NCBI RefSeq assembly: GCF_036227565.1
Contig: NZ_CP109460.1
Location: 1,364,001 to 1,428,000, forward strand
DNA from: Streptomyces sp. NBC_01454
GTDB taxonomy: Bacteria; Actinomycetota; Actinomycetes; Streptomycetales; Streptomycetaceae
Direction: 5' to 3'
Length of the DNA stretch: 64,000 bases
The position numbers were made by a program, and so were the translations under genes. This document shows, in pieces, positions 24,905 to 33,548 of the stretch (position 1 is the stretch's first letter; each line of letters begins with the position of its first letter). The notes under the pieces were generated by a model. That model ran no database searches and was not told where the DNA came from. It saw only the letters and a list, made by a program, of their open reading frames with translations.

Positions 24905-26239
24905 ATGGGCAATAAAGTACACATCGCGCATATCGATGGTCCACGCAGGCCAAGAGCGCTTTCCCCGTTGCGGGAGCATCTGCGGGACACGTTCTGGTTC
25001 GCGCCCATGGCGGGGCTGGTGTGTGCGGTCCTGCTGTGGTGGGCGGCAGGCGCTCTCGATGAGGCGTTCCTCGCGCATCTGCGGCGGATTCATGCCTACG
25101 CGGAGGTGCGGGAGCTGGCCGCGCTCACCGAGGACACCAAAGTCATCGTGACGACGATCAGCTCGGCGATGTTGACGTTCATCGGGGTGGTCTTCAGCAT
25201 TTCGCTGGTCGCGTTGCAGATGGCGAGCGGTCAGCGCACACCGCGGGTGGTGCGGATCTTCATCCGCAGCCGGATCAGCAAGCTCACCTTCACGGTCTTC
25301 CTCGCGACCTTTCTCTTCTCGCTGCTGGTGCTCACCTCCTACGAGAGTGAGCAGAACGCGCGGCAGGTGACCTCGGTGCCCCTGGCGCAGACCGTGCTGA
25401 CGCTGCTGCTGGTGGGGCTCAGTCTGGTGCTGTTCGTCGTCTATGTGTCCGCCACGCTGCGGCTGATGCAGGTGGGGCCGGTGGTCGACCGCATCGCCCG
25501 GGAGGCACTGCGGATGCTGGCGCGCCAGGGGACGGGGGCGGAGGGTGCGGGATCCGGGGTGCCGCCGGGGCCCGAGACGGAGCGCGTGGCGCATGAGGGG
25601 CGGGCCGGTGTGCTGCTGGATGTGCATGTGGCCCGGCTGGTGCGGGTGGCGCGGCGGCACGGGGTCGTTCTGCGGCTGATCCCCCGGATCGGGGACTTCG
25701 TACTGCCGGGGACGCCGGTGCTCGCGGTGCACGGCGGGGCGGCGCCACCGCGGCGGGCGCTGCGGTACACGGTGTCGGTGGGGATGGAGCGGACCTTTCA
25801 CCAGGATCTCGGCCTCGGGCTCCGGCAGTTGTCGGACATCGCGCTGCGGGCGCTGTCGCCGGCGGTGAACGACCCGACCACGGCCGTGCAGTGCCTGGAC
25901 CGGATCGTGCAGATTCTGGCGGCGGTGGCGCCGCTGCCGCTCGGGACGGTGCAGCACCGGGACCGCCGGGGTGCGGTGCGGCTGACGCAGAGCATCCCGG
26001 GCTGGACGGATCTGGTGGATCTGGGGCTGACCGAGATCCGGACGGCCGCGGTGGCCGGCCCGCAGGTCAGTCGGCGGCTCCTGGCCGGGATCGAGGATCT
26101 GCTGCTGCTCGCACCGCAGGAACGGCGGCAGCCGCTGCTGCGGCACCGCACGCTGCTCCTGCAGGCGATCGAGCGTGCGGTGCCCTCGGCGGCGGACCGG
26201 CGGTTCGCCTCGTGTCCGGACCGGCAGGGGATCGGCTAG
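24905..26239 (+). CDS. DUF2254 family membrane protein
   Basis: A 444-residue predicted inner-membrane protein of the DUF2254 family, function unknown. Seen: an N-terminal helix (FAPMAGLVCAVLLWWAAGAL), a second pair of helices (TTISSAMLTFIGVVFSISLV and FTVFLATFLFSLLVLTSYES), a fourth (VLTLLLVGLSLVLFVVYVSA), and a long cytoplasmic part containing the signature DIALRALSPAVNDPTTAVQC. Start ATG 24905 lies shortly after the tRNA promoter region. It is the first intact gene right of the tRNA and belongs to the ordinary chromosome rather than the element. A hairpin shared with the convergent aldehyde dehydrogenase follows. Length is normal for the family. Confidence 0.88.
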   Translation: MGNKVHIAHIDGPRRPRALSPLREHLRDTFWFAPMAGLVCAVLLWWAAGALDEAFLAHLRRIHAYAEVRELAALTEDTKVIVTTISSAMLTFIGVVFSISLVALQMASGQRTPRVVRIFIRSRISKLTFTVFLATFLFSLLVLTSYESEQNARQVTSVPLAQTVLTLLLVGLSLVLFVVYVSATLRLMQVGPVVDRIAREALRMLARQGTGAEGAGSGVPPGPETERVAHEGRAGVLLDVHVARLVRVARRHGVVLRLIPRIGDFVLPGTPVLAVHGGAAPPRRALRYTVSVGMERTFHQDLGLGLRQLSDIALRALSPAVNDPTTAVQCLDRIVQILAAVAPLPLGTVQHRDRRGAVRLTQSIPGWTDLVDLGLTEIRTAAVAGPQVSRRLLAGIEDLLLLAPQERRQPLLRHRTLLLQAIERAVPSAADRRFASCPDRQGIG

Positions 26240-26298
26240 GGGGGCCGACGGCGCGGGGGGGGCGGGCGTCCTGTCCCCGGTCCGCCGGCCCCGGGCTG

Positions 26299-26322
26299 CC
26301 GTAGCCGGGCGCCCCGCTACGG
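26299..26322. terminator. Bidirectional hairpin between convergent genes
   Basis: CCGTAGC (26299-26305) pairs with GCTACGG (26316-26322), and the enclosed GGGC/GCCC can extend the stem. It lies between the convergent DUF2254 and aldehyde dehydrogenase genes and overlaps the stop of the latter. Confidence 0.5.
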
Positions 26323-27912
26323 CATCAGGTGGTAGTCCGGGAAGTTGCCCGGCAGGCGTTCGGCGGACGGTCCCTCGGTCACCGCGCGGACCAGGAGTTC
26401 GCCGCCGACGAAGGCGCCGCTCCAGGAGTTGCCGAAGCCGCCGAAGAGTTCATCGCGGTCGCCGCGGGAGCGGGGCTTGCCATGGCCGACCTTGAAGGCG
26501 CGGATCTGCGGGGCCAGGCGGTCGTAGGTGTCCTTGTCGTCGCAGGACAGGCTGGCGACCAGCGCGCCGTTGCTGGCGTTCATGGCGGTGAGCAGCTCGG
26601 CCTCGGTGTCGACGGGCACGATCGTGTCGACGGGGCCGAAGGGCTCGGCGTGGTGGAGCGGGGAGGAGGAGGGCGGGGCCAGCAGCGTGGTGGGCGGGAA
26701 GTAGGCCGAGGTGTCCTGGGAGGACAGGAAGCGGCCGTCGGCGAGGCTGCCCCGGTGCAGGGGGACGGCACCCCGGGTGATCGCCTCGGAGGTGAGGTCG
26801 GCCAGCTCCTTGGCCTTGCCGGCGTTGATCAGCGGGCCGAAGTCGAGTTCGGGGAGCGGGTCCGCGGGATCGGCGACGGCCAGCGGGTGTCCGAAGCGGA
26901 CGCTGCGTACGGCCGGGAGATAGGCGGTGAGGAAGTCGGCGAAGGCCTCGCGCTGGACGACGAAGCGGGGGTAGGCGGTGCAGCGCTGCTTGGCGTAGTC
27001 GAAGGTCTTGCGCAGCAGCGGCGTCAGGGCCTGCCAGTCGCTGAAGTTCCAGATGCCCCAGGTATTGAGGCCCTCCTGTTCGAGGATGTGGCGTTTGCCG
27101 AGGTCGGCGACGGCGGTGGCGACCCGGGCGCCGGTGTCCCGGCCGCCGACGAAGGAGACACAGCCGATCTCGGGTGACCGGACCAGGGCGGGTGAGAGTT
27201 CCTTGCCGCTGCCGCTGACGAGGGTGGCCGGCACCCCCTCGCGGGCGGCCAGGGCGCAGGCGAGGGTGAGACAGACCAGACCGCCGTCGGTGGGGGTCTT
27301 GGCCAGCACCGCGTTGCCGGCCAGTGCCTGCACCAGCATCGCGTGGATCAGCACCGACATCGGATAGTTCCAGCTGGCGATGTTGCTGACCGGGCCGGGC
27401 AGCGGGGCGCGGTCGGCGAGCATCCGCTCGATCTCGGAGACGTACCAGCGGACGCCGTCGATGGCGCGGTCGACATCGGCCTGGGCGAGCTTCCAGGGCT
27501 TGCCGATCTCCCAGACCAGGAGCAGGGCGAGCAGTTCACGGTGCTCGGTCAGCGCGTCGAGGGTGGCGGAGATCCTGGCCTTGCGCTCGGTCAACGGGAC
27601 CTGGCGCCAGGCCCGGTGCTGGTCGAGGGAGGCCCGTACGGCGTGCAGCGCGGCATCCGCGTCCAGGCGGGGCGGGCCGGCGATGGGGGTGCCGTCGACG
27701 GGGCTGGTGGCGGGCAGCGGATCGCCGTCCGGGTGCCAGGCGCCGGCCCACAGATTGAGGGCCCGGTCGTCGCGGAACGCCTCGGGGGCCGCCGCCAGGC
27801 TGCGCTGCCAGGCGTCCTGCCAGGACGTACCGGGTTTGAGGATGAGCGTCGGGGCGGGCGTGGCGCGCGCGTCCCGCTGCGCGTTCGAGGTGGATGGGGA
27901 GGTGGGGGCCAT
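26317..27912 (-). CDS. Aldehyde dehydrogenase family protein
   Basis: A 531-residue NAD(P)-dependent aldehyde dehydrogenase. The cofactor fold begins with PLPGPVSNIASWNYPMSV; VSFVGGRDTGARVA holds the glycine turn; the general-base glutamate is in ILEQEGLNTWG; and the catalytic cysteine is in YAKQRCTAYPRFVV. The C-terminal bridging region has HHAEPFGPVDTIVPV and ELFGGFGNSWSGAFVGGE. An N-terminal extension of roughly 60 residues makes it longer than the usual 480-500, as in some proline/glutamate-semialdehyde-related or phenylacetic-type members; the substrate is not clear. ATG 27912 fits. It lies 438 bp downstream of the chorismate mutase gene on the same strand. Confidence 0.88.
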   Translation of the reverse strand: MAPTSPSTSNAQRDARATPAPTLILKPGTSWQDAWQRSLAAAPEAFRDDRALNLWAGAWHPDGDPLPATSPVDGTPIAGPPRLDADAALHAVRASLDQHRAWRQVPLTERKARISATLDALTEHRELLALLLVWEIGKPWKLAQADVDRAIDGVRWYVSEIERMLADRAPLPGPVSNIASWNYPMSVLIHAMLVQALAGNAVLAKTPTDGGLVCLTLACALAAREGVPATLVSGSGKELSPALVRSPEIGCVSFVGGRDTGARVATAVADLGKRHILEQEGLNTWGIWNFSDWQALTPLLRKTFDYAKQRCTAYPRFVVQREAFADFLTAYLPAVRSVRFGHPLAVADPADPLPELDFGPLINAGKAKELADLTSEAITRGAVPLHRGSLADGRFLSSQDTSAYFPPTTLLAPPSSSPLHHAEPFGPVDTIVPVDTEAELLTAMNASNGALVASLSCDDKDTYDRLAPQIRAFKVGHGKPRSRGDRDELFGGFGNSWSGAFVGGELLVRAVTEGPSAERLPGNFPDYHLMP

Positions 27913-28350
27913 CGTTGTCTCCGCTCTCGGTGCACGGCCGGAGGGGCAGGGTGGTGGCGCTCGGGCGGTCCCGGGGGAACCGCGCTACTGGACGGTAGTG
28001 GGCATGGGGGCACTGCGGGACGGTCCAGCGTCAGGTATGGCGAGTGTCACTCGGCCCGCGCGACGGGGCCACCCGGGTGAGGCGGTCGGGGTGGGTGGTG
28101 AGCGAGGGACGAGCGACCGCGGACGGGGTGCCCGGTGCGTGACATGGCCGCGCGGGACGGCCGGTGGTGAGGTGGCCGGTGGGTGACGAGGTACGGAGGC
28201 AGCCTGATTCCGGGCAGTGGCCGTACTCAGCGAAGAGGGGCGCCCTGTGGCCGAATGGCTCGCCAAGTCCCCCTTGACGGAGGGAAGTTGCTCCGCGAGA
28301 GGTGGGCCGCTCCCACTGCCCGCCCACCCCCTATGGCAGACGCCCCGTAC
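27913..28350. other. Intergenic, no gene recognised
   Basis: 438 bp between chorismate mutase and the aldehyde dehydrogenase, both minus strand. I see no gene or clear regulatory element. It presumably contains the dehydrogenase promoter. Confidence 0.4.
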
Positions 28351-28728
28351 TCAGCCCGCGGCCGGTTCGGGGCGCTCCGCCGCCCCTTCCTGGGTGCGGT
28401 CGGCGATCGCCCGGTGGTGGCGGACCACTTCGCCGATGATGAAGTTGAGGAACTTCTCGGCGAAGGCCGGGTCCAGCTTGGCGTCCTCGGCCAGTCGGCG
28501 CAGCCGTTCGATCTGCGCGGCCTCGCGGGCCGGGTCGGCGGGCGGCAGGTGGTGCCGGGCCTTGAGTTCGCCGACCTGCTGGGTGCACTTGAAGCGCTCG
28601 GCGAGCAGATGCACCAGGGCGGCGTCGAGGTTGTCGATGCTGCCGCGCAGGTAGCGCAGCTGCTCGCGGGCCGCCTCGTCAGCGACGGAGGCCGCGTCGC
28701 CGGCCGCCGGTGCTGTCCCTTCGCTCAT
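28351..28728 (-). CDS. Chorismate mutase (AroQ class)
   Basis: A 125-residue all-helical chorismate mutase (CM_2 type), converting chorismate to prephenate for phenylalanine and tyrosine. The N-terminal helix LRGSIDNLDAALVHLLAERF contains the conserved arginine and aspartate; FKCTQQVGELKARH supplies the next active-site lysine and arginine; REAAQIERLRRLAEDAKLD and FAEKFLNFIIGEVVRHHRAI form the later helices. I chose ATG 28728, with GGCGAGA upstream; the longer frame to 28845 has no family resemblance. Monofunctional enzymes of this size are normal in actinomycetes. There is no partner synthase (AroG) nearby. The gene is intact. Confidence 0.9.
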   Translation of the reverse strand: MSEGTAPAAGDAASVADEAAREQLRYLRGSIDNLDAALVHLLAERFKCTQQVGELKARHHLPPADPAREAAQIERLRRLAEDAKLDPAFAEKFLNFIIGEVVRHHRAIADRTQEGAAERPEPAAG

Positions 28729-29311
28729 GTGCGTCTCGCCATTCGTGGTCGGTCGGGTGCCCGGTGCGATGTGGTGCTTCCGGTGCGTCGGGGGGGATCG
28801 GGTGATCAGGATGATCAGGATGATCAGAGTGATCCACAGGCACATTACCCGGACGGTGGGTGTTGACCGGGGGTGATCTCACGGAGCGGACCGGCGGGAA
28901 CCCTGGCCGGGGGACACGGGCGGGGAACGGCCCTGAGCAGGGGCGCGGCGGTCGGGCGGGGGCCTGGTGCGGCGCGGGCGCGGAGCTTGCGCGGGGTGCT
29001 TCGGCGGTGTCGCGCGGTCCGGCGCGGCCCGGGGGCGCGTCCTTCGGACGGACCCGGTGTACGCCCGGTGACGGGACCCCCCACAGATCCCGCCACCGGG
29101 CCGCTTTGCCGCGGGGCCGATTCACTCGTCCGGCCCCGGCTCAGGCATATACCCAGGCTGTCGCCCGGCCATCCCTCCTGCTCCGCATGTACGTCATTCC
29201 CGCGGTCTTTCCGGATCTCCGGGCGCCGAAGGGGAACTCCTGCCACAATGCGCCCGATCGGACCGGGCGGCCGACCGGCCCTCGGCTGCGGGACAGCGCA
29301 GGGGGCACCGT
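28729..29311. other. Intergenic with short tandem repeat
   Basis: 583 bp between divergent chorismate mutase and FAD monooxygenase genes. At 28803-28829 the nine-base unit TGATCAGGA is repeated three times (the third imperfect), giving four TGATCA or near-TGATCA sites by 28835. This could be a regulator site or a slipped repeat. No gene is recognised; the open frames here lack family resemblance. Confidence 0.5.
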
Positions 29312-30664
29312 ATGAGCACGCACCACATGACGATCGCAGGGGCCGATGTCGCCGTCGTGGGCGGCAGCATCGCCGGATGCGCCGCGGCACTGGCCGCACA
29401 CCGCGCCGGCGCGGGCCGGATCACCCTCCATGAGCGCACCGCGGGTCTCCTCGCGGACCGTGGTGTCGGCCTCGTGGTGCACGACGCCCGGTACGCCGAG
29501 CTCGCGGCGGCCGGCTATCTGGACACCGCGATGCCGTGGGCGCAGCTGACCACCCGCCGCTGGTACGTCCGCGACGGCGCCGCTCCGCTCGGCCGCCAGA
29601 TCGCCGTCCAGCCCTTCCCGTTCCGCTCGTACTGCTGGGGGCCGCTCTGGCGGGAGTTACGCCAACGGCTGCCGCGGGACACGGTGTTCCGGCCGGGGAC
29701 CCGGGTGGCCGGAGTGGACAGCGACGCGGACGGTGCGGTGCTGCGTTTCGGTGGCGACGACGGCAGCGGAGGCGGTGACCTGGCCTCGGGCGCCGGCGGG
29801 CCGCGGGACCACGCCGCTACCGGCGGCCGTTCGGAGCGCTTCGATCTGGTCATCGGTGCGGACGGCTACCGCTCGGTGGTGCGCGAGGCCGCGTTCCCCG
29901 GCGTCCGGCCCGGCTACGCCGGCTATCTGGCCTGGCGGGGCACCGTCCCTGCCGACCGGATGGCGGCGCTGGACTTTCCCGGCCTGCCGTCCGAGCCGTG
30001 GGCGGAGGAGGACTGTGTCTACGGCGTCTTCCCCGGCGGCCACGTCATCATCTACCGCATCCCCGACGGCCACGGCGGACTGCGCGCCAACTGGGTGCTG
30101 TACACCGCGCCGCCCGACGGCCTCGACTTCGGGCCGCACGCCCCCGCCGGCCTGCCGCCCGGCGCCCTCACCGACGCGCTGCACGCCCATCTCCAGTACG
30201 TCACGGGCGAGTTGCTGCCGCCCTACTGGGGCGGGCTGATGCGACTGACGACGCGCCAGGAGCTGTTCCTCCAGCCCATGTACGACTTCACGGCGCCGCG
30301 CTACACCGCCGGGCGGCTGCTGCTCGCGGGCGATGCCGCCACCGTCGCCCGTCCGCACACCGGCGGCGGCGCGGTCAAGGCGCTCCAGGACGCCGCCGCC
30401 CTGGAGGCCGCACTGCGGGCCCTGCCGGAGCGGCCGGACGCGCTGGCGGAGTACGGCACCGAGCGGGGCCGGACCGGCCGGAGCATGGTCGAGCTGGGGC
30501 GGCGGCTGGGACGGTCCTTCGTCCAGGACACCCCGGACTGGCGGACGCTGGACCAGGCCGGGCTGGAGGCGGCCTGGGCCGCGGCCGACGGCTCGGGCGC
30601 CTTCGGCGGCCGCGAGCTGAAGGAAGCGGGGAACGAGGCGGGGCCCGGCGGGCCGGGGCGCTGA
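29312..30664 (+). CDS. FAD-dependent monooxygenase
   Basis: A 450-residue group A flavoprotein hydroxylase, similar in plan to HpxO and 2,6-dihydroxypyridine-type hydroxylases. Its Rossmann motif ADVAVVGGSIAGCAAALAAH starts at residue 11; the second FAD/NAD(P)H motif appears as LVIGADGYRSVVREA near residue 185; and the third (GD) motif reads LLLAGDAATVARPHTGGGAV near residue 335. The substrate is unknown. A glycine-rich insertion at about 145-175 (DDGSGGGDLASGAGGPRD) is a low-complexity loop. ATG 29312 has AGGGGG 8 bases upstream. The next gene, fdhD, lies 167 bp downstream on the same strand and is not obviously linked in function. Confidence 0.87.
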   Translation: MSTHHMTIAGADVAVVGGSIAGCAAALAAHRAGAGRITLHERTAGLLADRGVGLVVHDARYAELAAAGYLDTAMPWAQLTTRRWYVRDGAAPLGRQIAVQPFPFRSYCWGPLWRELRQRLPRDTVFRPGTRVAGVDSDADGAVLRFGGDDGSGGGDLASGAGGPRDHAATGGRSERFDLVIGADGYRSVVREAAFPGVRPGYAGYLAWRGTVPADRMAALDFPGLPSEPWAEEDCVYGVFPGGHVIIYRIPDGHGGLRANWVLYTAPPDGLDFGPHAPAGLPPGALTDALHAHLQYVTGELLPPYWGGLMRLTTRQELFLQPMYDFTAPRYTAGRLLLAGDAATVARPHTGGGAVKALQDAAALEAALRALPERPDALAEYGTERGRTGRSMVELGRRLGRSFVQDTPDWRTLDQAGLEAAWAAADGSGAFGGRELKEAGNEAGPGGPGR

Positions 30665-30831
30665 GGCCGGGGCCGCGACGCATGCGGGAGAATGAGGAGG
30701 CCAAGACGGGCGGAGCCGCCGTGGCGCAGCACGCGCCCCCGCCCCACGGCAGCCGCCGCATCCAGGGCCGCTTCGGCGCTCCGCACCTACGCCACCGGAT
30801 CCAGGGCCGGTGAGGACGGGACTGATCAGAC

Positions 30832-31716
30832 ATGGGACGGGTCACCGAGCGACGCCGCGTCATCCGCATCCGCGACGGTGTCGTGAGCACCCGGCCGGAC
30901 ACCCTCGTCGCCGAGGAGCCGCTGGAGATCCGGCTCGGCGGCAAGCCGCTGGCGATCACGATGCGCACACCGGGTGACGACTTCGCGCTCGCCGCCGGCT
31001 TCCTCGTCAGCGAGGGCGTCCTGGCGCGCGCCGACGAGCTGGCGCACATCGTCTACTGCGCGGGGGCGACCGGCGAGGCCCCCTCCCCCGCGAGCGAAGC
31101 GGGGAGTGCGGGAGGGATGAATTCCTACAACGTCGTGGATGTGCGGCTCGCGGACGGGGTGCCGGTCCCGGACATCACCCTGGAGCGCAACGTCTATACG
31201 ACGTCGTCGTGCGGGCTGTGCGGCAAGGCCAGCCTGGACGCGGTGCGCACCCGCACCCGCTGGCCCCTGGAGACCGGCCCCGGCACCCCGGTCCGTGTCA
31301 CGCCGGCGACGCTCGCCGCGCTGCCCGACCGGCTGCGGGCCGCCCAGCGCGTGTTCGAGCGCACCGGCGGTCTGCACGCGGCGGCGCTGTTCACGGCGGA
31401 CGGTGAACTGCTCGACATCCGGGAGGACGTGGGGCGGCACAACGCCGTCGACAAGATCATCGGCCGGGCCTTGCAGGAGGGGCGGCTGCCGCTGTCCTCG
31501 TGTGTGCTGATGGTCTCCGCGCGCGCCTCGTTCGAGCTGGCGCAGAAGGCCGTGATGGCAGGCATTCCGGTGCTGGCCGCGGTCTCGGCGCCGTCCTCGC
31601 TCGCCGTCGATCTGGCCGCCGAGACCGGACTGACCCTGATCGGGTTTCTGCGCGGCTCCTCGATGAACGTGTACGCGGGCGAGCACCGTGTGGTGGTGCC
31701 CGGAACGGCCGGCTGA
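30832..31716 (+). CDS. fdhD: Sulfurtransferase FdhD for formate dehydrogenase
   Basis: A 294-residue FdhD protein. FdhD passes sulfur from a cysteine desulfurase to the molybdenum cofactor of formate dehydrogenase, which is needed for activity. The required motif is SSCGLCGK, with cysteines at about 127 and 130; other family sequence includes PGDDFALAAGFLVSEGV, REDVGRHNAVDKIIG and ARASFELAQKAVMAGIP. A proline/serine/glycine insertion at about residues 81-96 (GEAPSPASEAGSAGG) is encoded by a nested inverted repeat at 31081-31116 and is not part of the usual fold. It looks like a small in-frame repeat insertion in a loop. A hairpin lies between this gene and the convergent MarR gene. Confidence 0.93.
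   Translation: MGRVTERRRVIRIRDGVVSTRPDTLVAEEPLEIRLGGKPLAITMRTPGDDFALAAGFLVSEGVLARADELAHIVYCAGATGEAPSPASEAGSAGGMNSYNVVDVRLADGVPVPDITLERNVYTTSSCGLCGKASLDAVRTRTRWPLETGPGTPVRVTPATLAALPDRLRAAQRVFERTGGLHAAALFTADGELLDIREDVGRHNAVDKIIGRALQEGRLPLSSCVLMVSARASFELAQKAVMAGIPVLAAVSAPSSLAVDLAAETGLTLIGFLRGSSMNVYAGEHRVVVPGTAG
31081..31116. repeat. Nested palindrome inserted in fdhD
   Basis: CCCTCCC at 31081-31087 pairs with GGGAGGG at 31110-31116, and an inner CTCCC..CGC/GCGGGGAG pair is nested inside. It encodes the odd PSPASEAGSAGG loop of FdhD. It keeps the frame, so it reads as an in-frame insertion of a small repetitive element. Confidence 0.55.
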
Positions 31717-31722
31717 GCCTGC

Positions 31723-31739
31723 GGCGGGCCGGGCCCGCC
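31723..31739. terminator. Hairpin between fdhD and marR
   Basis: GGCGGGC (31723-31729) pairs perfectly with GCCCGCC (31733-31739) around CGG, seven bases after the fdhD stop and 34 bases before the convergent MarR gene's stop, so it could serve both. Confidence 0.55.
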
Positions 31740-31773
31740 AGGCGGGTGACGCCGGCGCCCGGGCCGCCGTGCG

Positions 31774-32217
31774 TCACTCCTCGGGCAGCGCGATCCGGGT
31801 GAGCAGGGCGATCAGCTGCTCGCGCTCGGCCGGGGTCAGGGCGGCGGTCAGTTCCGCGTTGGCCCGGTCACCGAGCCGCTGAGTGCGGCGCAGCCGCCGC
31901 CGGCCGTCGGCGGAGATCTCGACGGCATTCTTGCGCCGGTCCGCCGGGTCGGGGGTGCGGGTCACCAGCCCGTCCCGTTGCAGGTCGTTGACGAGCACGA
32001 CCATGTCCTTGGGGTCGATACCGAGCGTCCGGCCGAGCTCCGCCTGGGAGACCGGGCCGAGTTCGGCGACGGCCGACAGCACGGCGTGATGCATCATCCG
32101 CATGCCCTCGGCGGCGAGGGCGTCGGCGACGAGCCGGTGCCCCCGGGCGGCGGCGCGGCCCAGCAGCCAGCTGGGGAGCGCGCGGATGCGGCTGGGGGCG
32201 TAGGGGGTGTCGGACAT
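31774..32217 (-). CDS. MarR-family transcriptional regulator
   Basis: A 147-residue winged-helix regulator. Family landmarks are HHAVLSAVAELGPVSQAELG (helix 2), RTLGIDPKDMVVLVNDLQRD (recognition helix) and the wing LVTRTPDPADRRKNAVEISA with its DxRxx pattern. I chose ATG 32217 (MSDTPYAPSR); a slightly longer start at 32241 is possible. It is divergent from a quinone oxidoreductase gene, and a TTGGG-CAA-CCCAA dyad lies between them, so it probably represses that gene and is relieved by a phenolic or quinone-like ligand. The ligand cannot be read from the sequence. Confidence 0.9.
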   Translation of the reverse strand: MSDTPYAPSRIRALPSWLLGRAAARGHRLVADALAAEGMRMMHHAVLSAVAELGPVSQAELGRTLGIDPKDMVVLVNDLQRDGLVTRTPDPADRRKNAVEISADGRRRLRRTQRLGDRANAELTAALTPAEREQLIALLTRIALPEE

Positions 32218-32293
32218 CGGACCACCGTACCCGGAAATCATGGGGAGGCCCTACGAAAAAACGTGGGTGACACCAACGGGTTTCGCGTTATCG

Positions 32294-32306
32294 TTGGGCA
32301 ACCCAA
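32294..32306. promoter_or_regulatory. Candidate MarR operator
   Basis: TTGGG (32294-32298), CAA, CCCAA (32302-32306) is a perfect 5-bp dyad in the region between the divergent MarR and quinone oxidoreductase genes, 54 bp before the latter's start. Its size and placement suit a MarR dimer. Confidence 0.4.
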
Positions 32307-32359
32307 TGACATCCGGGCGGTGCGCGCCGGCCGGAGACATCGTCCAGGAGGTGTCCCCC

Positions 32360-33301
32360 ATGCGCCGAGTCCGCTTCCATGCCTACGGCGGTCCCGAGGT
32401 CCTGCGCGTCGAGGAAGCCGAGGCGCCGGAGCCCGGCCCCGGTGAACTCCTCGTCCGCACCGAGGCGATCGGCGTCACGCTGCCGTGTGTGCGCCGGGTG
32501 CGCGGCGACGGCAACGGGGGCGGCGATCCCCTGCCCGCCATGCCCGGCGGCGAGATCGCCGGTGTGGTCGTCGCGCTCGGGGCGGGCGTCACCGGCTTCG
32601 CCGTCGGTGACCGCGTCACCTCGCTCACCCTCACCGGTTCCTACGCCGAACTCGCCCTCGCCCCCGCCTTTCTGGCGAGCCGGATACCGGACGGCGCCAG
32701 TGCCGTGGAAGCGGTGGCACTGGTGCGCGGCGGGCATGTCGCGCTCGCCGTGCTGCACACCGCCGCGCCGAGGGCTGCCGAGTCCGTCCTGATCACCGGC
32801 GCGGCCGGCGGCACCGGGCATCTCGCCGTCCAACTCGCGAAGCTCCGGGGCGCAGCGCGCGTGGTGGCCGCCGTCAGCTCGGCCGCCAAGGCGGAGTTCC
32901 TCCGCGGGCTGGGCGCCGATGAGGTGGTCACCTACGACCAGGAGTCCTGGGGCGAGCCGGTCGACATCGTGCTGGACGGCGTCGGGGGCGAGCTGCTGCC
33001 GCGCGCCCTGGCCGCGTCGGCTCCCGGCGGGCGGCTGATCTTCTTCAACTCCGGTGGCGGTACGGTCCCGGCGTACGAGCTGCTGGCCGGCGACCGGACC
33101 ATCACCGGGCTGACCATGCGCCGCTTCGCCGCCGTGCACCGCGAGCGGTACGCGCGGGACGGGGAACTTCTGTGGGAGCTGGCCCGATCCGGCCGGCTGC
33201 GGGCCGCCGTCCATGCCGAACTGCCGCTGGCCGAGGCCGCGAAGGCGCACGAGATCATCGAGGCCAGGACCAACCTCGGCAAGGTGGTGCTGCGGCCGTG
33301 A
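32360..33301 (+). CDS. Zinc-independent quinone oxidoreductase (MDR family)
   Basis: A 313-residue medium-chain dehydrogenase/reductase of the quinone oxidoreductase type (NADPH-dependent, QorA-like). The N-terminal GroES-like domain begins RRVRFHAYGGPEVLRVEE; the cofactor-binding turn is ITGAAGGTGHLAVQLAKLRG; later family sequence includes GLGADEVVTYDQESWGEPVD and LDGVGGELLPRALAASAPGG. No zinc-binding cysteine cluster is present. ATG 32360 has AGGAGGTG at ideal distance, better than the in-frame start at 32207 inside the regulator region. It is divergent from a MarR regulator and likely controlled by it, suggesting a role in quinone or electrophile detoxification. Confidence 0.88.
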   Translation: MRRVRFHAYGGPEVLRVEEAEAPEPGPGELLVRTEAIGVTLPCVRRVRGDGNGGGDPLPAMPGGEIAGVVVALGAGVTGFAVGDRVTSLTLTGSYAELALAPAFLASRIPDGASAVEAVALVRGGHVALAVLHTAAPRAAESVLITGAAGGTGHLAVQLAKLRGAARVVAAVSSAAKAEFLRGLGADEVVTYDQESWGEPVDIVLDGVGGELLPRALAASAPGGRLIFFNSGGGTVPAYELLAGDRTITGLTMRRFAAVHRERYARDGELLWELARSGRLRAAVHAELPLAEAAKAHEIIEARTNLGKVVLRP

Positions 33302-33548
33302 GCCACGAGGGGCCGCCGCGGTGTCTGCGGGGCACCCGGCGCACTCGGCACTCCCCTCCCCCACGCCCCGTCCGGCCCACGCGACGCAGCACTTGCGGGC
33401 CGGGCGGGTGAATTCCGGCTGCGGCGCGGAGAACCGACGCATGCTCCTTGTCGCGGTCCGCACGCGGCAGTAGCTTCCGTCGCGATGCACATAGGACGTG
33501 GGATGTCCTGATGACCCGACGCCGATGCCTCGAAGGGCAGGCCGGACC

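Noticed and set aside
28803..28835. CRISPR-like array
   Set aside because: Units are nine bases and directly adjacent without spacers; no cas genes are present.
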